64,000 bases of DNA, from assembly GCF_009793355.1 (NCBI RefSeq), contig NZ_WTKP01000012.1, positions 1 through 64,000 of the forward strand, read 5' to 3'. Below, one piece after another: positions 1-6,964 of this stretch (positions within the stretch are counted from its first letter, which is position 1; each line of letters opens with the position of its first letter). The notes under the pieces are model-generated. The model was not told the origin of the DNA and searched no databases. It was given only the letters and a program-made list of their open reading frames with translations. The position numbers were made by a program, and so were the translations under genes. This DNA is from Vreelandella zhuhanensis. GTDB taxonomy: Bacteria > Pseudomonadota > Gammaproteobacteria > Pseudomonadales > Halomonadaceae.

Positions 1-77
1 TATGAGTCCAGCGGACTACGAATCAGAGCTACTAGCAGCTGCTTGAAAAGCATGTCCGGAAAACTGTTGCCAGATCA
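1..77 (+). mobile_element. Right end of an IS3-family insertion sequence (transposase C-terminus plus terminal repeat)
   Basis: From base 2 an open frame reads MSPADYESELLAAA and stops at 46. An SPADYE-type ending is typical of IS3-family OrfB transposases. The next ~30 bases end in a TGTCCGG...CCAGATCA stretch that finishes at 77 with the CA dinucleotide expected at an IS3-family terminus. Only this end lies in the window, so the element, its left repeat and the target duplication cannot be checked. Family assignment is by pattern recall and the exact end is an inference. Confidence 0.6.
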
Positions 78-413
78 TTCTGCTTTAACGCGGTCGATAA
101 AGAAAAAATAGACAACGGCTTATTTGTTAAACATACCGCCAAGCAAGCAGACGAGGTGTTTACCTTCCACTCGGGCTGGCACTACAGCGGGCAAGGTGAA
201 AAGCAGTCGCTCAGGCTGAGCATTGAAAAATCCAACACAGACGCTACTCAAGTATGGAACGACGAACACCCCATGGTAGCGGTCAGTTTTGTGGAGTTAA
301 CCGCTCTGCTGGCGCCTTACTTCGAGGTGCATGTATTTGAGCACAACTACCAGACCATCACCCCCTGGGATAACGTCTCTGGCAATGCGATTTTCGTCTG
401 CGTGAAACGTTAA
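78..413 (+). pseudogene. Truncated class I SAM-dependent methyltransferase-like gene (3' fragment)
   Basis: An open frame runs from inside the IS end through 78 to the stop at 413, with no good start codon or ribosome binding site. The visible protein (about 110 residues after the IS boundary, or 85 from a GTG at 156) ends in FEHNYQTITPWDNVSGNAIFV, which resembles the last strands of small class I methyltransferases. The N-terminal SAM-binding Rossmann motifs are absent, so the fragment should be inactive. The likely history is disruption by the adjacent IS3 element. The family call is moderate because only the C-terminal third is visible. Confidence 0.5.
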
Positions 414-463
414 CAACCACCTAATCTGCTGCGATTATTGGTTGAGTTCAGGCTCTATCTATA

Positions 464-495
464 AGGCAAGAGGAGGCAAGCGCCTCCTCTTGCCT
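464..495. terminator. Long inverted repeat between convergent reading frames, probable bidirectional terminator
   Basis: AGGCAAGAGGAGGC (464-477) is followed after four bases by its exact reverse complement (482-495), giving a 14-bp perfect stem. It lies between the 3' end of the methyltransferase remnant and the 3' end of the yehS-like gene, where a shared terminator is expected. A clear T-run is missing on both sides, so intrinsic termination is inferred from position and stem strength only. Confidence 0.5.
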
Positions 496-534
496 CTACC
501 GTTTGATACACAGCGCTGCCGCGACTTTATGGAT

Positions 535-1020
535 TCAAGTCTCTGAATCCGCTCCATTTTGATTTGGCCGTAATTGGCGCTGGATACCGAGCAAGAAATT
601 TCGAAGGATTTGATCCTTGCACTCGCGGTAATTCTTATGACTTGGCTTACGGAAAAAAGCACTTAATTCATGGTTGCTTAAAGGCAAGCCGACCAGCTCA
701 AACACCTCTAAAATATCGTCCGCTTTCAAATTCAGCGCGATGCGCAGCTTCTGAAACACCATATTGTTGTTCAACTGCGCTTCCGGCGCGGGCTGCGGGC
801 CTTCGCGCTTGCCACGCTTGAAGCTGATAAAGCCGTTCAGAAACGCCGCCAGCTCTTTATTTTTCATGGTGACAATGGCGTCGTCGTCATCCTTTTTCAG
901 CCAGGCCGTCACCTGCTCCTGGGTCACGCTGACCTCCGCCAAGGCGAAGATATCCACGATGGTGCTGTCTTTTAAATCGAAGGTGTAACGGATGCGGCGA
1001 AAAATATCGTTATTGGTCAA
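535..1020 (-). CDS. yehS: YehS-like DUF1456 family protein
   Basis: 161 residues, matching the DUF1456/YehS family in length and in its two tandem copies of a ~65-residue module: NDIFRRIRYTFDLKDSTIVDIF near residue 3 and a second copy, NNMVFQKLRIALNLKADDILEVF, near residue 85. Each module carries a downstream helix of the AWLKKDDD / AFFRKPSH type. The family is widespread in proteobacteria and has no firmly assigned function. The start overlaps the end of the upstream TPR gene by 11 bases on the same strand, so the two are probably co-transcribed and translationally coupled. Confidence 0.85.
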   Translation of the reverse strand: MTNNDIFRRIRYTFDLKDSTIVDIFALAEVSVTQEQVTAWLKKDDDDAIVTMKNKELAAFLNGFISFKRGKREGPQPAPEAQLNNNMVFQKLRIALNLKADDILEVFELVGLPLSNHELSAFFRKPSHKNYRECKDQILRNFLLGIQRQLRPNQNGADSET

Positions 1021-1453
1021 AATGGGGTTCCTGGCCAGTGGTTAGTTTTTCGAGAAGCTTATCAATTTCTGCTTTCAATTCGTCATCTTCAATTCTATTA
1101 GCGCTGATTTTTGCCTGCTGAAGGCTTTTGATAGCGGCGTCGGTTTGGCCCAATTCAGTTTGCAGCGTCGCCATGGAAAAACCAATGGACGACATATGGT
1201 CTTTCGAATCCATGGCGATGGCTTTTTCTAGCGCTTTTTCATAAACCGCCAGAGCGTCTTCCAAGTCTTCTGTAAAGTCAGCCAGCGTTTCCCACTGCTC
1301 CGGGTGATCCTTATCGGTGTTTTCGTTGCCGATGCAAATAGCCCGCAACTCCGCATAGAGCGCATCAAAGGCCTCTCTATCCTCTTTATCGGCGGCTTTC
1401 ATTAGCTTTTCAGCGAGTTCGTACACCGCCTTGTAAATTTTGGTGTTAATCAT
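1010..1453 (-). CDS. Small TPR-like helical protein of unknown function
   Basis: 147 residues, strongly acidic and predicted all-helical. The segment from about residue 62 to 130 (EDALAVYEKALEKAIAMD..., TLQTELGQTDAAIKSLQQA) has the spacing of tetratricopeptide-like helical pairs, so a protein-protein interaction role is likely. No enzyme motif is seen. It is the first gene of a two-gene unit with the yehS-like gene downstream. The first ~9 codons and ~28 bases of its leader are duplicated at 3973-4024, upstream of the Rho-like gene. I do not recognise a named family. Confidence 0.6.
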   Translation of the reverse strand: MINTKIYKAVYELAEKLMKAADKEDREAFDALYAELRAICIGNENTDKDHPEQWETLADFTEDLEDALAVYEKALEKAIAMDSKDHMSSIGFSMATLQTELGQTDAAIKSLQQAKISANRIEDDELKAEIDKLLEKLTTGQEPHFDQ

Positions 1454-1478
1454 AGACCACTACCCTCTGACTCAAAAA
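1427..1478. repeat. Copy A of a ~52-bp duplicated segment (start of the TPR gene and its leader)
   Basis: A 24-base identical run (starting CGCCTTGTAAATTTTGG) followed by ~28 diverged but clearly alignable bases (CCACTAC, ACTCAAAAA shared) recurs in the same orientation at 3973-4024. Copy A carries the first nine codons and the leader of the intact TPR gene. The two copies flank the rhlE/Rho-like block as direct repeats. Confidence 0.85.
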
Positions 1479-1749
1479 CATATGACTCAAAAACAGTTGT
1501 ACAGCAGACCCTGGAAGCGTGAGCTTCTGGGTGGATAAGGGGATTATACCTTGTGGGGATGGGGGTACGGGGGAAAGGTTGGTTAGAAAACAGTGTTGAT
1601 GCACCAGTGGGAGCGTCTTCGCCGATGGGCACTCACCTGGGGGAAGGTCAAGCCAACGATAATATTCGAGCAACGAACGGCTGATTTTACGCTATGCTGC
1701 ATCACTTTTTATTTTCGACACACCTTACGACCATCTGTCAGAGCTCCTA
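1454..1749. other. Divergent intergenic region between the TPR gene and rhlE
   Basis: About 300 bases with no supported gene; open frames on the minus strand here lack family features. It must hold the promoters of both divergent transcripts. A short direct repeat, GACTCAAAAACA, occurs at 1469-1480 and again from 1484. GAGCTCCT a few bases before 1750 can serve as the ribosome binding site of the helicase gene. No operator could be assigned. Confidence 0.5.
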
Positions 1750-2946
1750 ATGCCATTTTCAAAACTAGGCTTATCCAGTCCTCTTGTTCAAGCGATTACT
1801 GAACTCGGTTACAAAACGCCAACGCCAATCCAGAAACAAGCGATTCCCGCCATTCTTTCGGGTAACGACTTAATCGCCACCGCACAAACAGGGACAGGCA
1901 AAACCGCTGCCTTTGTTCTGCCTCTGCTAGAACGATTCAGCAAAGCGGGAACGTTACGCGGCAAGCGCATACGTGCGCTGATTCTAGTGCCGACCCGCGA
2001 GCTAGCGGTTCAGGTCGAAGCCAGTGTGGCTCAATACGCTAAACACACGCACCTAACCTCTATGGCTGTGTATGGCGGTGTGGATACCGACGCTCAAAAA
2101 GAGCGCCTAATCAAAGGGGTAGATATTCTGGTCGCCACTCCAGGCAGATTGCTTGATTTGGCTCATCAACGTGCGCTGCATTTTGATGAGCTTCAAGTCA
2201 TGGTATTGGACGAAGCGGACAGAATGGTCGACATGGGTTTTGTCGACGATATCCATAAAATCATAGAACGCCTACCTGAAAACCGTCAGAACTTACTGTT
2301 TTCGGCCACAATGACCGACGACGTTCGCGCTCTCGCCTACGATTTTTCAGATAGCAAGATGACCGATCTGGCGGCTGAAATAGCCATTTCTCCCAACATC
2401 CGCGCCGCTGCTAACATCAAACAATGGCTAATCACAGTAGACAAGGACAACAAGTCCGCCCTGTTGAGCCACCTGATCAGCGAGCAACAGTGGGATCAGG
2501 CGCTTGTTTTTACCGAGAAAAAACACAATGCGGCCAAGCTTGTTGCTCAACTGGAAAAACGCGGCATCAAGGCGGACTCCATTCATGGCGATAGAAGCCA
2601 AGCGATGCGCGAGAAGATTTTGGCTCAGTTCAAATCTGGCGAGCTAAAGTACCTGGTCGCCACGGGGGTGGCCGCTCGTGGTTTGGATATTGGTGAGCTG
2701 AGTCGTGTGGTGAATTACGATTTACCTTTTAAGCCGGAAGAATACATCCACCGCATTGGCCGAACCGGCCGTGCGGGTGCCTCAGGTGAAGCCATCTCTT
2801 TAGTAGACATGAGTGACTTTAAAAATCTTTGTGCCATTGAAAGGCGATTAAAAACTATTATTGAGCGCAAAGAGATTGCAGGTTTCCCGGTTCGAAAAGC
2901 AGTACCTGAATCAAACTTGAACTATAGTAAAAAAAGTAATCGTTGA
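1750..2946 (+). CDS. rhlE: DEAD-box ATP-dependent RNA helicase, RhlE type
   Basis: 398 residues. It carries the full DEAD-box series: Q motif (F..LGLSSPLVQAI...TPTPIQKQAIP, residues 3-33), motif I AQTGTGKT (~48), PTRELAVQ (~90), TPGR (~135), DEAD (~157), SAT (~188), and motifs IV-VI in the second RecA domain, including ARGLDIG and HRIGRTGRAG (~337). The basic tail is short. Such enzymes unwind short RNA duplexes in ribosome assembly, RNA decay or cold adaptation. The gene is AT-rich relative to the later part of the window and converges on the Rho-like gene with a shared terminator. The RhlE subfamily is assigned from core similarity and the short tail. Confidence 0.88.
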   Translation: MPFSKLGLSSPLVQAITELGYKTPTPIQKQAIPAILSGNDLIATAQTGTGKTAAFVLPLLERFSKAGTLRGKRIRALILVPTRELAVQVEASVAQYAKHTHLTSMAVYGGVDTDAQKERLIKGVDILVATPGRLLDLAHQRALHFDELQVMVLDEADRMVDMGFVDDIHKIIERLPENRQNLLFSATMTDDVRALAYDFSDSKMTDLAAEIAISPNIRAAANIKQWLITVDKDNKSALLSHLISEQQWDQALVFTEKKHNAAKLVAQLEKRGIKADSIHGDRSQAMREKILAQFKSGELKYLVATGVAARGLDIGELSRVVNYDLPFKPEEYIHRIGRTGRAGASGEAISLVDMSDFKNLCAIERRLKTIIERKEIAGFPVRKAVPESNLNYSKKSNR

Positions 2947-2954
2947 TATTTACC

Positions 2955-2992
2955 AAAGAAGCTTACCTCTTAAAAAAGGTAAGCCTCTTTAT
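2955..2992. terminator. Bidirectional intrinsic terminator between rhlE and the Rho-like gene
   Basis: GCTTACCT (2961-2968) pairs with AGGTAAGC (2977-2984). The stem extends on the outside by AAAGA/TCTTT after one mismatch, giving about 13 pairs with A and T tracts on both sides. It lies in the 56-base gap between two convergent genes and can end transcription in both directions. Confidence 0.8.
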
Positions 2993-3002
2993 TACAGACA
3001 TT

Positions 3003-3959
3003 TCAAGAGGCTGGTAAAAACCCATCTAATAGCCCGGCATTAGTGGGATATTTCTCCAACAACTCAAGCAACTTCTGCGCACCTTCTGCGGGTTTAAGTT
3101 GTGTCAACGCTCTACGCAATGTCCGTACTTTTTCAATGTCTTTTGCATCAATCAAAAGCTCTTCTCGACGGGTACTGCTCTTGGCGATATCTATCGCAGG
3201 GAAAATCCGTTGATTTGCCACTTCGCGTGATAACACGAGTTCCATATTGCCCGTGCCCTTGAACTCCTCGAAGATCACCTGATCCATACGGCTTCCCGTA
3301 TCCACCAGCACGGTGGCCAGAATGGTAAGCGATCCGCCGTTTTCGATCTTTCTCGCGGCGCCAAACAGTCTTCGTGGTATTTCCATCGCGCGGCTATCCA
3401 GCCCACCCGACATAGTGCGACCATTGCCTCGCTGCTCGGCATTATGAACTCGCGATAGCCTCGTCAAAGAATCGATCACAATCATCACATCATGACCGTC
3501 GCCTGCTTGCTTACGCGCCGTCTCAAGAAGCTTATCGGCCATACGCACATGGTGTGTGTAGCTTTCGTCCGAAGACGATGCATGTACTTCTGCCGACACA
3601 CTGCGCTTAAAATCAGTCACTTCTTCGGGGCGCTCATCAATCAGCAAGGCATACAGCTTTATGTCAGGATACGCTTCTGCCACGGCCTGACAGATATGTT
3701 TTAACATCGTCGTTTTGCCAGAGCCAGGCGGCGCAACTATCAACCCTCGTTGACCCATCCCAATGGGCGTAATCAAATCCATCGCTCGCACAGTACGCTG
3801 CTTAGAGCCAGGCTCTAAATAAATGCGTGGGGAGGGATGAATAGCAACACCATTTAAAAAACGTTTTTCGGGATCATTAGGCAATTGATCTTCCACTTCG
3901 TCGGCGGGCTTGGCATCTATCTGTCTTTTCGTCTTCAAACTTAATATTTTTCTCGCCAT
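3003..3959 (-). CDS. Short Rho-like hexameric ATPase lacking the N-terminal RNA-binding domain
   Basis: 318 residues against about 419 in housekeeping Rho. The C-terminal motor domain is essentially complete: GQRGLIVAPPGSGKTTM Walker A (~70), LLIDERPEEVTDF (~105), MIVIDSLTRLSR Walker B (~158), the GAARKIENGGSLTILATVL segment (~200), the FKGTGNMEL segment and STRREELL with the arginine-finger region (~265). The N-terminal helix bundle and cold-shock-like primary RNA-binding domain are absent, replaced by a ~30-residue basic/acidic leader. In known Rho this domain loads the ring on rut RNA, so this protein would need another recruiter or acts differently. It is AT-rich, sits in a rearranged patch and probably coexists with a normal rho elsewhere (not visible). 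Confidence 0.85.
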   Translation of the reverse strand: MARKILSLKTKRQIDAKPADEVEDQLPNDPEKRFLNGVAIHPSPRIYLEPGSKQRTVRAMDLITPIGMGQRGLIVAPPGSGKTTMLKHICQAVAEAYPDIKLYALLIDERPEEVTDFKRSVSAEVHASSSDESYTHHVRMADKLLETARKQAGDGHDVMIVIDSLTRLSRVHNAEQRGNGRTMSGGLDSRAMEIPRRLFGAARKIENGGSLTILATVLVDTGSRMDQVIFEEFKGTGNMELVLSREVANQRIFPAIDIAKSSTRREELLIDAKDIEKVRTLRRALTQLKPAEGAQKLLELLEKYPTNAGLLDGFLPAS

Positions 3960-3972
3960 GATATTGATGGTT

Positions 3973-4024
3973 CGCCTTGTAAATTTTGGTGTTAATTATT
4001 GGCCACTACACCTGCTACTCAAAA
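3973..4024. repeat. Copy B of the duplicated TPR-gene start segment
   Basis: This copy matches 1427-1478 in the same orientation. The codon corresponding to the TPR start is ATA instead of ATG and the coding match ends after nine codons, 13 bases before the Rho-like start codon at 3959. It is therefore a dead remnant of a second TPR-like gene, or a duplication scar, that now forms the leader of the Rho-like gene. The 3' end of the 83-codon minus-strand frame runs into it. Confidence 0.85.
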
Positions 4025-4247
4025 AAACTAGTGCTTTTGGCTCTGCCCACTCAGGATAGCCTTCAAGTACCAGCCATTCTTCATTGTCGTTATCTACAAC
4101 CGAAATTAATGATTCAGGGTTTGGCAAATCGTTGGCTTCATGAATCCATTCTTTGTCACTTGTAGCCCAGTTTTCGTGTTGTTCAGTGAGCCACCATTTA
4201 GCATCAGTTGACTCTTCGTTTTCCCACTCTGAATATCGAAGGAGCAT
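3996..4247 (-). pseudogene. Acidic, Trp-rich 83-residue frame, probably a truncated gene
   Basis: The protein is rich in Trp and acidic residues (EWENEE, KWWLTEQHENW, NEEWLVLEGYPEWAEP). The EWLVLEGYPEW segment resembles pieces of larger uncharacterised ATPase-associated proteins, but no family can be named with confidence. Its last residues and stop codon are supplied by the duplicated TPR leader (copy B), so the natural C-terminus was probably lost at that junction. No convincing ribosome binding site is seen. It could be a real small protein, but a remnant is more likely. Confidence 0.35.
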
Positions 4248-4677
4248 TGATGGTTCTATATCCCGAACATTTGGCTGCCAAGTCCCTTATAGCCGTGCAA
4301 AATACCGTAAATAACTGTTTTAAATATCTTATTTCTATCGCCTGGCAGCATATACAACATTCGCGTGACCGCTCGTTTTTACATTTCAATCTTACTCTAT
4401 TAATAAATTTTGCTTAGGTCACGCAGATTTTGGGAAAATTGTGCAGGGGCCAAGTGGTGGGTGGTTTGGTGTTAGCGGCACTAGAGTTGGGGTGCATGCT
4501 TGTGGCGCGGTGGATGGGCGGCTGGACGCCGCCATCGTGGGTGCCTTTGGCTCGTTACCTAGCCAAGCGTTACGCCGCGCTACGGATTAGCTGAAGTTCC
4601 TTCTCACAGCCATCGCTGCGAAAGTCCATGGAGCTTCAGTTACTTTCCTCTCACGCCTTACCCTTCACACCTCACCC
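4248..4677. other. Noncoding stretch at the boundary of AT-rich and GC-rich DNA
   Basis: 430 bases without a supportable gene. The first ~180 are AT-rich like the preceding accessory patch. From about 4435 the base composition changes to the GC-rich style of the rest of the window. The GC-rich part (4490-4620) has short open frames in two phases but no recognisable protein, start or ribosome binding site. It may be debris of an inserted element. No tRNA or clear attachment site was found at the boundary. Confidence 0.4.
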
Positions 4678-5289
4678 TTAAAGCTCAACCCCTGCCTGAG
4701 CCTTGATGCCCTGATCCTTGAAGGCGTGCTTGACCACTTTCATTTCGGTGACGGTGTCCGCCAGGTCGATCAGCTGCTGGGGCGCATAGCGACCGGTGAC
4801 CACCACATGCTGCATCTCGGGCCGGGCCTGAAGGTCGTCGAGCACCTCGTCCAGGTCCAGGTATTCATGGCGCAGGGCGATGTTGAGTTCATCGAGCAGA
4901 ATCAGTTTATAGCTATCGTCGGTGAGCATCTTTTTCACCACCTCCCAGGCGGTGCGAGCGGCCTGTTCGTCCTGCTCACGGTTCTGGGTGTCCCAGGTAT
5001 ACCCCTGACCCATGACGTGATAGTCCACGTTGGAATGATCGCTAAAAAAGGCTTCTTCACCGGTACTGAACTTGCCTTTAATAAACTGCACCACCCCGAT
5101 CTTCATGCCATGGCCCAACGAGCGCGCCACCATACCGAAGCCGGAGCTACTCTTGCCCTTGCCGGGGCCGGTCAACACCAGCAACACACCCTGCTCTTTC
5201 TGGGCGCGTTCGATGCGCTCGTGCATGATCTTCTGCTTGGCCGCCATACGGCGGGCATGGCGTTGCGGTTCCTTGGCATTGTCACGCAT
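4678..5289 (-). CDS. cobO: Cob(I)yrinic acid a,c-diamide adenosyltransferase (CobO/BtuR)
   Basis: About 203 residues, the usual length of CobO/CobA/BtuR. It transfers the adenosyl group of ATP to reduced corrinoids and works in both de novo synthesis and salvage. Visible are the N-terminal basic helix (RHARRMAAKQKIMHERIERA), the P-loop GPGKGKSSSGFG near residue 45, QFIKGKF, and the conserved LLDELNIAL and VVVTGRYAP segments. The start at 5289 has GGAG nine bases upstream; an ATG at 5304 is also possible. It overlaps the 3' end of the cobB pseudogene by 8 bases and is the last gene of the riboswitch-led operon. It appears intact, so corrinoid adenosylation should be retained. Confidence 0.92.
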   Translation of the reverse strand: MRDNAKEPQRHARRMAAKQKIMHERIERAQKEQGVLLVLTGPGKGKSSSGFGMVARSLGHGMKIGVVQFIKGKFSTGEEAFFSDHSNVDYHVMGQGYTWDTQNREQDEQAARTAWEVVKKMLTDDSYKLILLDELNIALRHEYLDLDEVLDDLQARPEMQHVVVTGRYAPQQLIDLADTVTEMKVVKHAFKDQGIKAQAGVEL

Positions 5290-6195
5290 GACCGAGTTCT
5301 CCATTGTGTCCGTTGAACAGATCGGCCACCCACTGGGGGGCCGAGGGAAAGTAGCCGTGAAAATAACTCGCCGTCAGGCGGCCCGCCATACGCGCCTCCC
5401 CCGGCATCAGCCCGAACATGGCGTGTTGGGCCCCGTCAGCGTCGCGCAGGGTCTCGACACAGGCCATCAGTCCGCCGCATTCGGCCAGGATCGGCTTGCC
5501 TTCGCGGTGATGAGCGTGAACGGCCCGCCGCATGGCCGTATTGGCGGCCAGAGTGGCGCCGTGTAGTTCCGGGTAACCACCGGGCAGCCAGAGGGCGTCG
5601 GCTTGGGGCAGCGCTATATCGCTCAAGGGCGAAAAGAAGCTCAGCTCGGCGCCCATGGCTTCCAGCAATTCCAGGTTGGCGCGGTAGATGAAGGCGAAGG
5701 CATTGTCCCGGGCGATGGCGATACGCCGCCCTTCCAGCAGACGTGGCGGCGGCGTGGGAGCCGGGGCCTCAAGGCTGACTTTTGCCGGCAGCCGATCCAG
5801 GCCCGCTTCCTTCAAGACATTGGCGGCGGCATCCAGAGAAGCATCCAAATCGGGCAACTCACCGCCAGATCGGCGCTACAGGGGTCGCCGCCGAACAGGC
5901 CCATGGAGCCTTCCACCAGCACCAGGTCCACGTCACGGGCGGCTTCGGCCAAGCGCCAGCGAATCTCCTCGTCGCCGGTCATCCAGCCGTGCACCTGATA
6001 GACCGGTTGGCCGGAGGCCACTTCCAGCACCATGGGGTCGAGATAATCCGGCCCGTGCTTGAAGACCCGCACCTTGCGCCCGGCATTACGGTGCAGGCGG
6101 ACCATCGCCGCCGTCACCATCGACTTGCCATGACCGGAGGCCGGAGCGGTAATCAGGGCGGCATGGACTTCACCGCGAATCATGGTCGTTGGCAT
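5282..6195 (-). pseudogene. cobB: Cobyrinate a,c-diamide synthase, broken by two internal deletions
   Basis: The start at 6195 follows the btuD stop closely, and the protein begins as normal CobB: ALITAPASGHGKS P-loop, FKHGPDYLDP, VEGSMGLFGGDPCSADLA. At about 5860-5868 the frame breaks: the downstream segment (GELPDLDASLDAAANVL) continues only in another frame, and the ~120-130 residues normally between these points are missing. The glutaminase domain keeps GGYPELHGA and the nucleophile region LAECGG. However, after GEARMAGRLTA it jumps straight to SYFHGYFP, skipping the family segment with the catalytic GHxFHxS histidine. The remaining ~300 codons, against ~430-460 in the family, cannot encode an active enzyme. 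An assembly artefact could explain one of the two events but hardly both. Confidence 0.82.
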
Positions 6196-6196
6196 A

Positions 6197-6964
6197 TCAC
6201 CGCACAGGTACGAAAACGGGAGCGCCGTCGATGTCGGCCGTGGCCAGGCGTTGGTCATACAGGCGTTCGAGAGCGCTCAATTCCAGCATTTGGCTGCATG
6301 GCCCCCAACAGGCTTCGCCGTCGGGATACAGCAATAAGAGGTGATCACACCAGCGCGCCGCCAGATTGAGGTCATGCAGGCACATCACTACCGCACTTCC
6401 CGCCGCGGCCTGCTCGGCGAGTAATTCCATCACCGCGGTCTGATGATGTAGGTCCAGGTGGTTGGTGGGCTCGTCGGCCAGCCAGATCGTCGGCGACTGG
6501 GTAAGTACCGTGGCGATGGCAACGCGTTGACGCTCGCCGCCGGAAAGGGTGCTCACCAGACGATCCGCCAGATGAGCTACGTCCATTCGCGCCAGGGCTG
6601 CATGCGTGATGCACAGGTCATCACCGCCTTCCATACGCCAGGGAGAAAGGTAAGGATGACGACCGATCAAGGCGGTTTCGCGCACCGTGGCGGGAAAGCC
6701 ATCCTGGCGCTCCTGGAACACCAAACCCAGCTGCTGGGCGACCCGGCGACGATTGAGCCTCGCCAGCGGTTCACCGTCCAGGTGCACCTCACCGGAACGT
6801 GGCGCCTTTAGCCCCGCCAAGGTATGCAGAAGCGTGGTCTTGCCCGCCCCGTTGGGGCCGAGCACCCCCCACCTCTGCCCCGGCGCCATGCAGAGGTTGA
6901 GCGCCCGCCCGGAGGCACGCCCCGGCACATCGATGATCAGCTCCTGGGTGTCAAGTCGGCTCAT
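6197..6964 (-). CDS. btuD: Cobalamin ABC transporter ATP-binding protein
   Basis: 255 residues with a complete ABC ATPase set: Walker A GPNGAGKTTLL (~37), Q-loop VFQER (~85), signature TLSGGERQR (~140), Walker B IWLADEPTNHLD (~160) and switch histidine MCLHDLN (~193). It energises the BtuC permease for import of corrinoid delivered by BtuF. ATG at 6964 sits in a TGATG overlap with the btuC stop. The TTG three bases earlier is less likely. Similar proteins serve ferric siderophores, but the riboswitch, btuB and cob genes in the same operon point to vitamin B12. Confidence 0.9.
   Translation of the reverse strand: MSRLDTQELIIDVPGRASGRALNLCMAPGQRWGVLGPNGAGKTTLLHTLAGLKAPRSGEVHLDGEPLARLNRRRVAQQLGLVFQERQDGFPATVRETALIGRHPYLSPWRMEGGDDLCITHAALARMDVAHLADRLVSTLSGGERQRVAIATVLTQSPTIWLADEPTNHLDLHHQTAVMELLAEQAAAGSAVVMCLHDLNLAARWCDHLLLLYPDGEACWGPCSQMLELSALERLYDQRLATADIDGAPVFVPVR

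Noticed and set aside
1446-1673. 75-codon minus-strand frame upstream of the TPR gene
   Set aside because: It overlaps the TPR start and lies in the divergent promoter region, with no family pattern.
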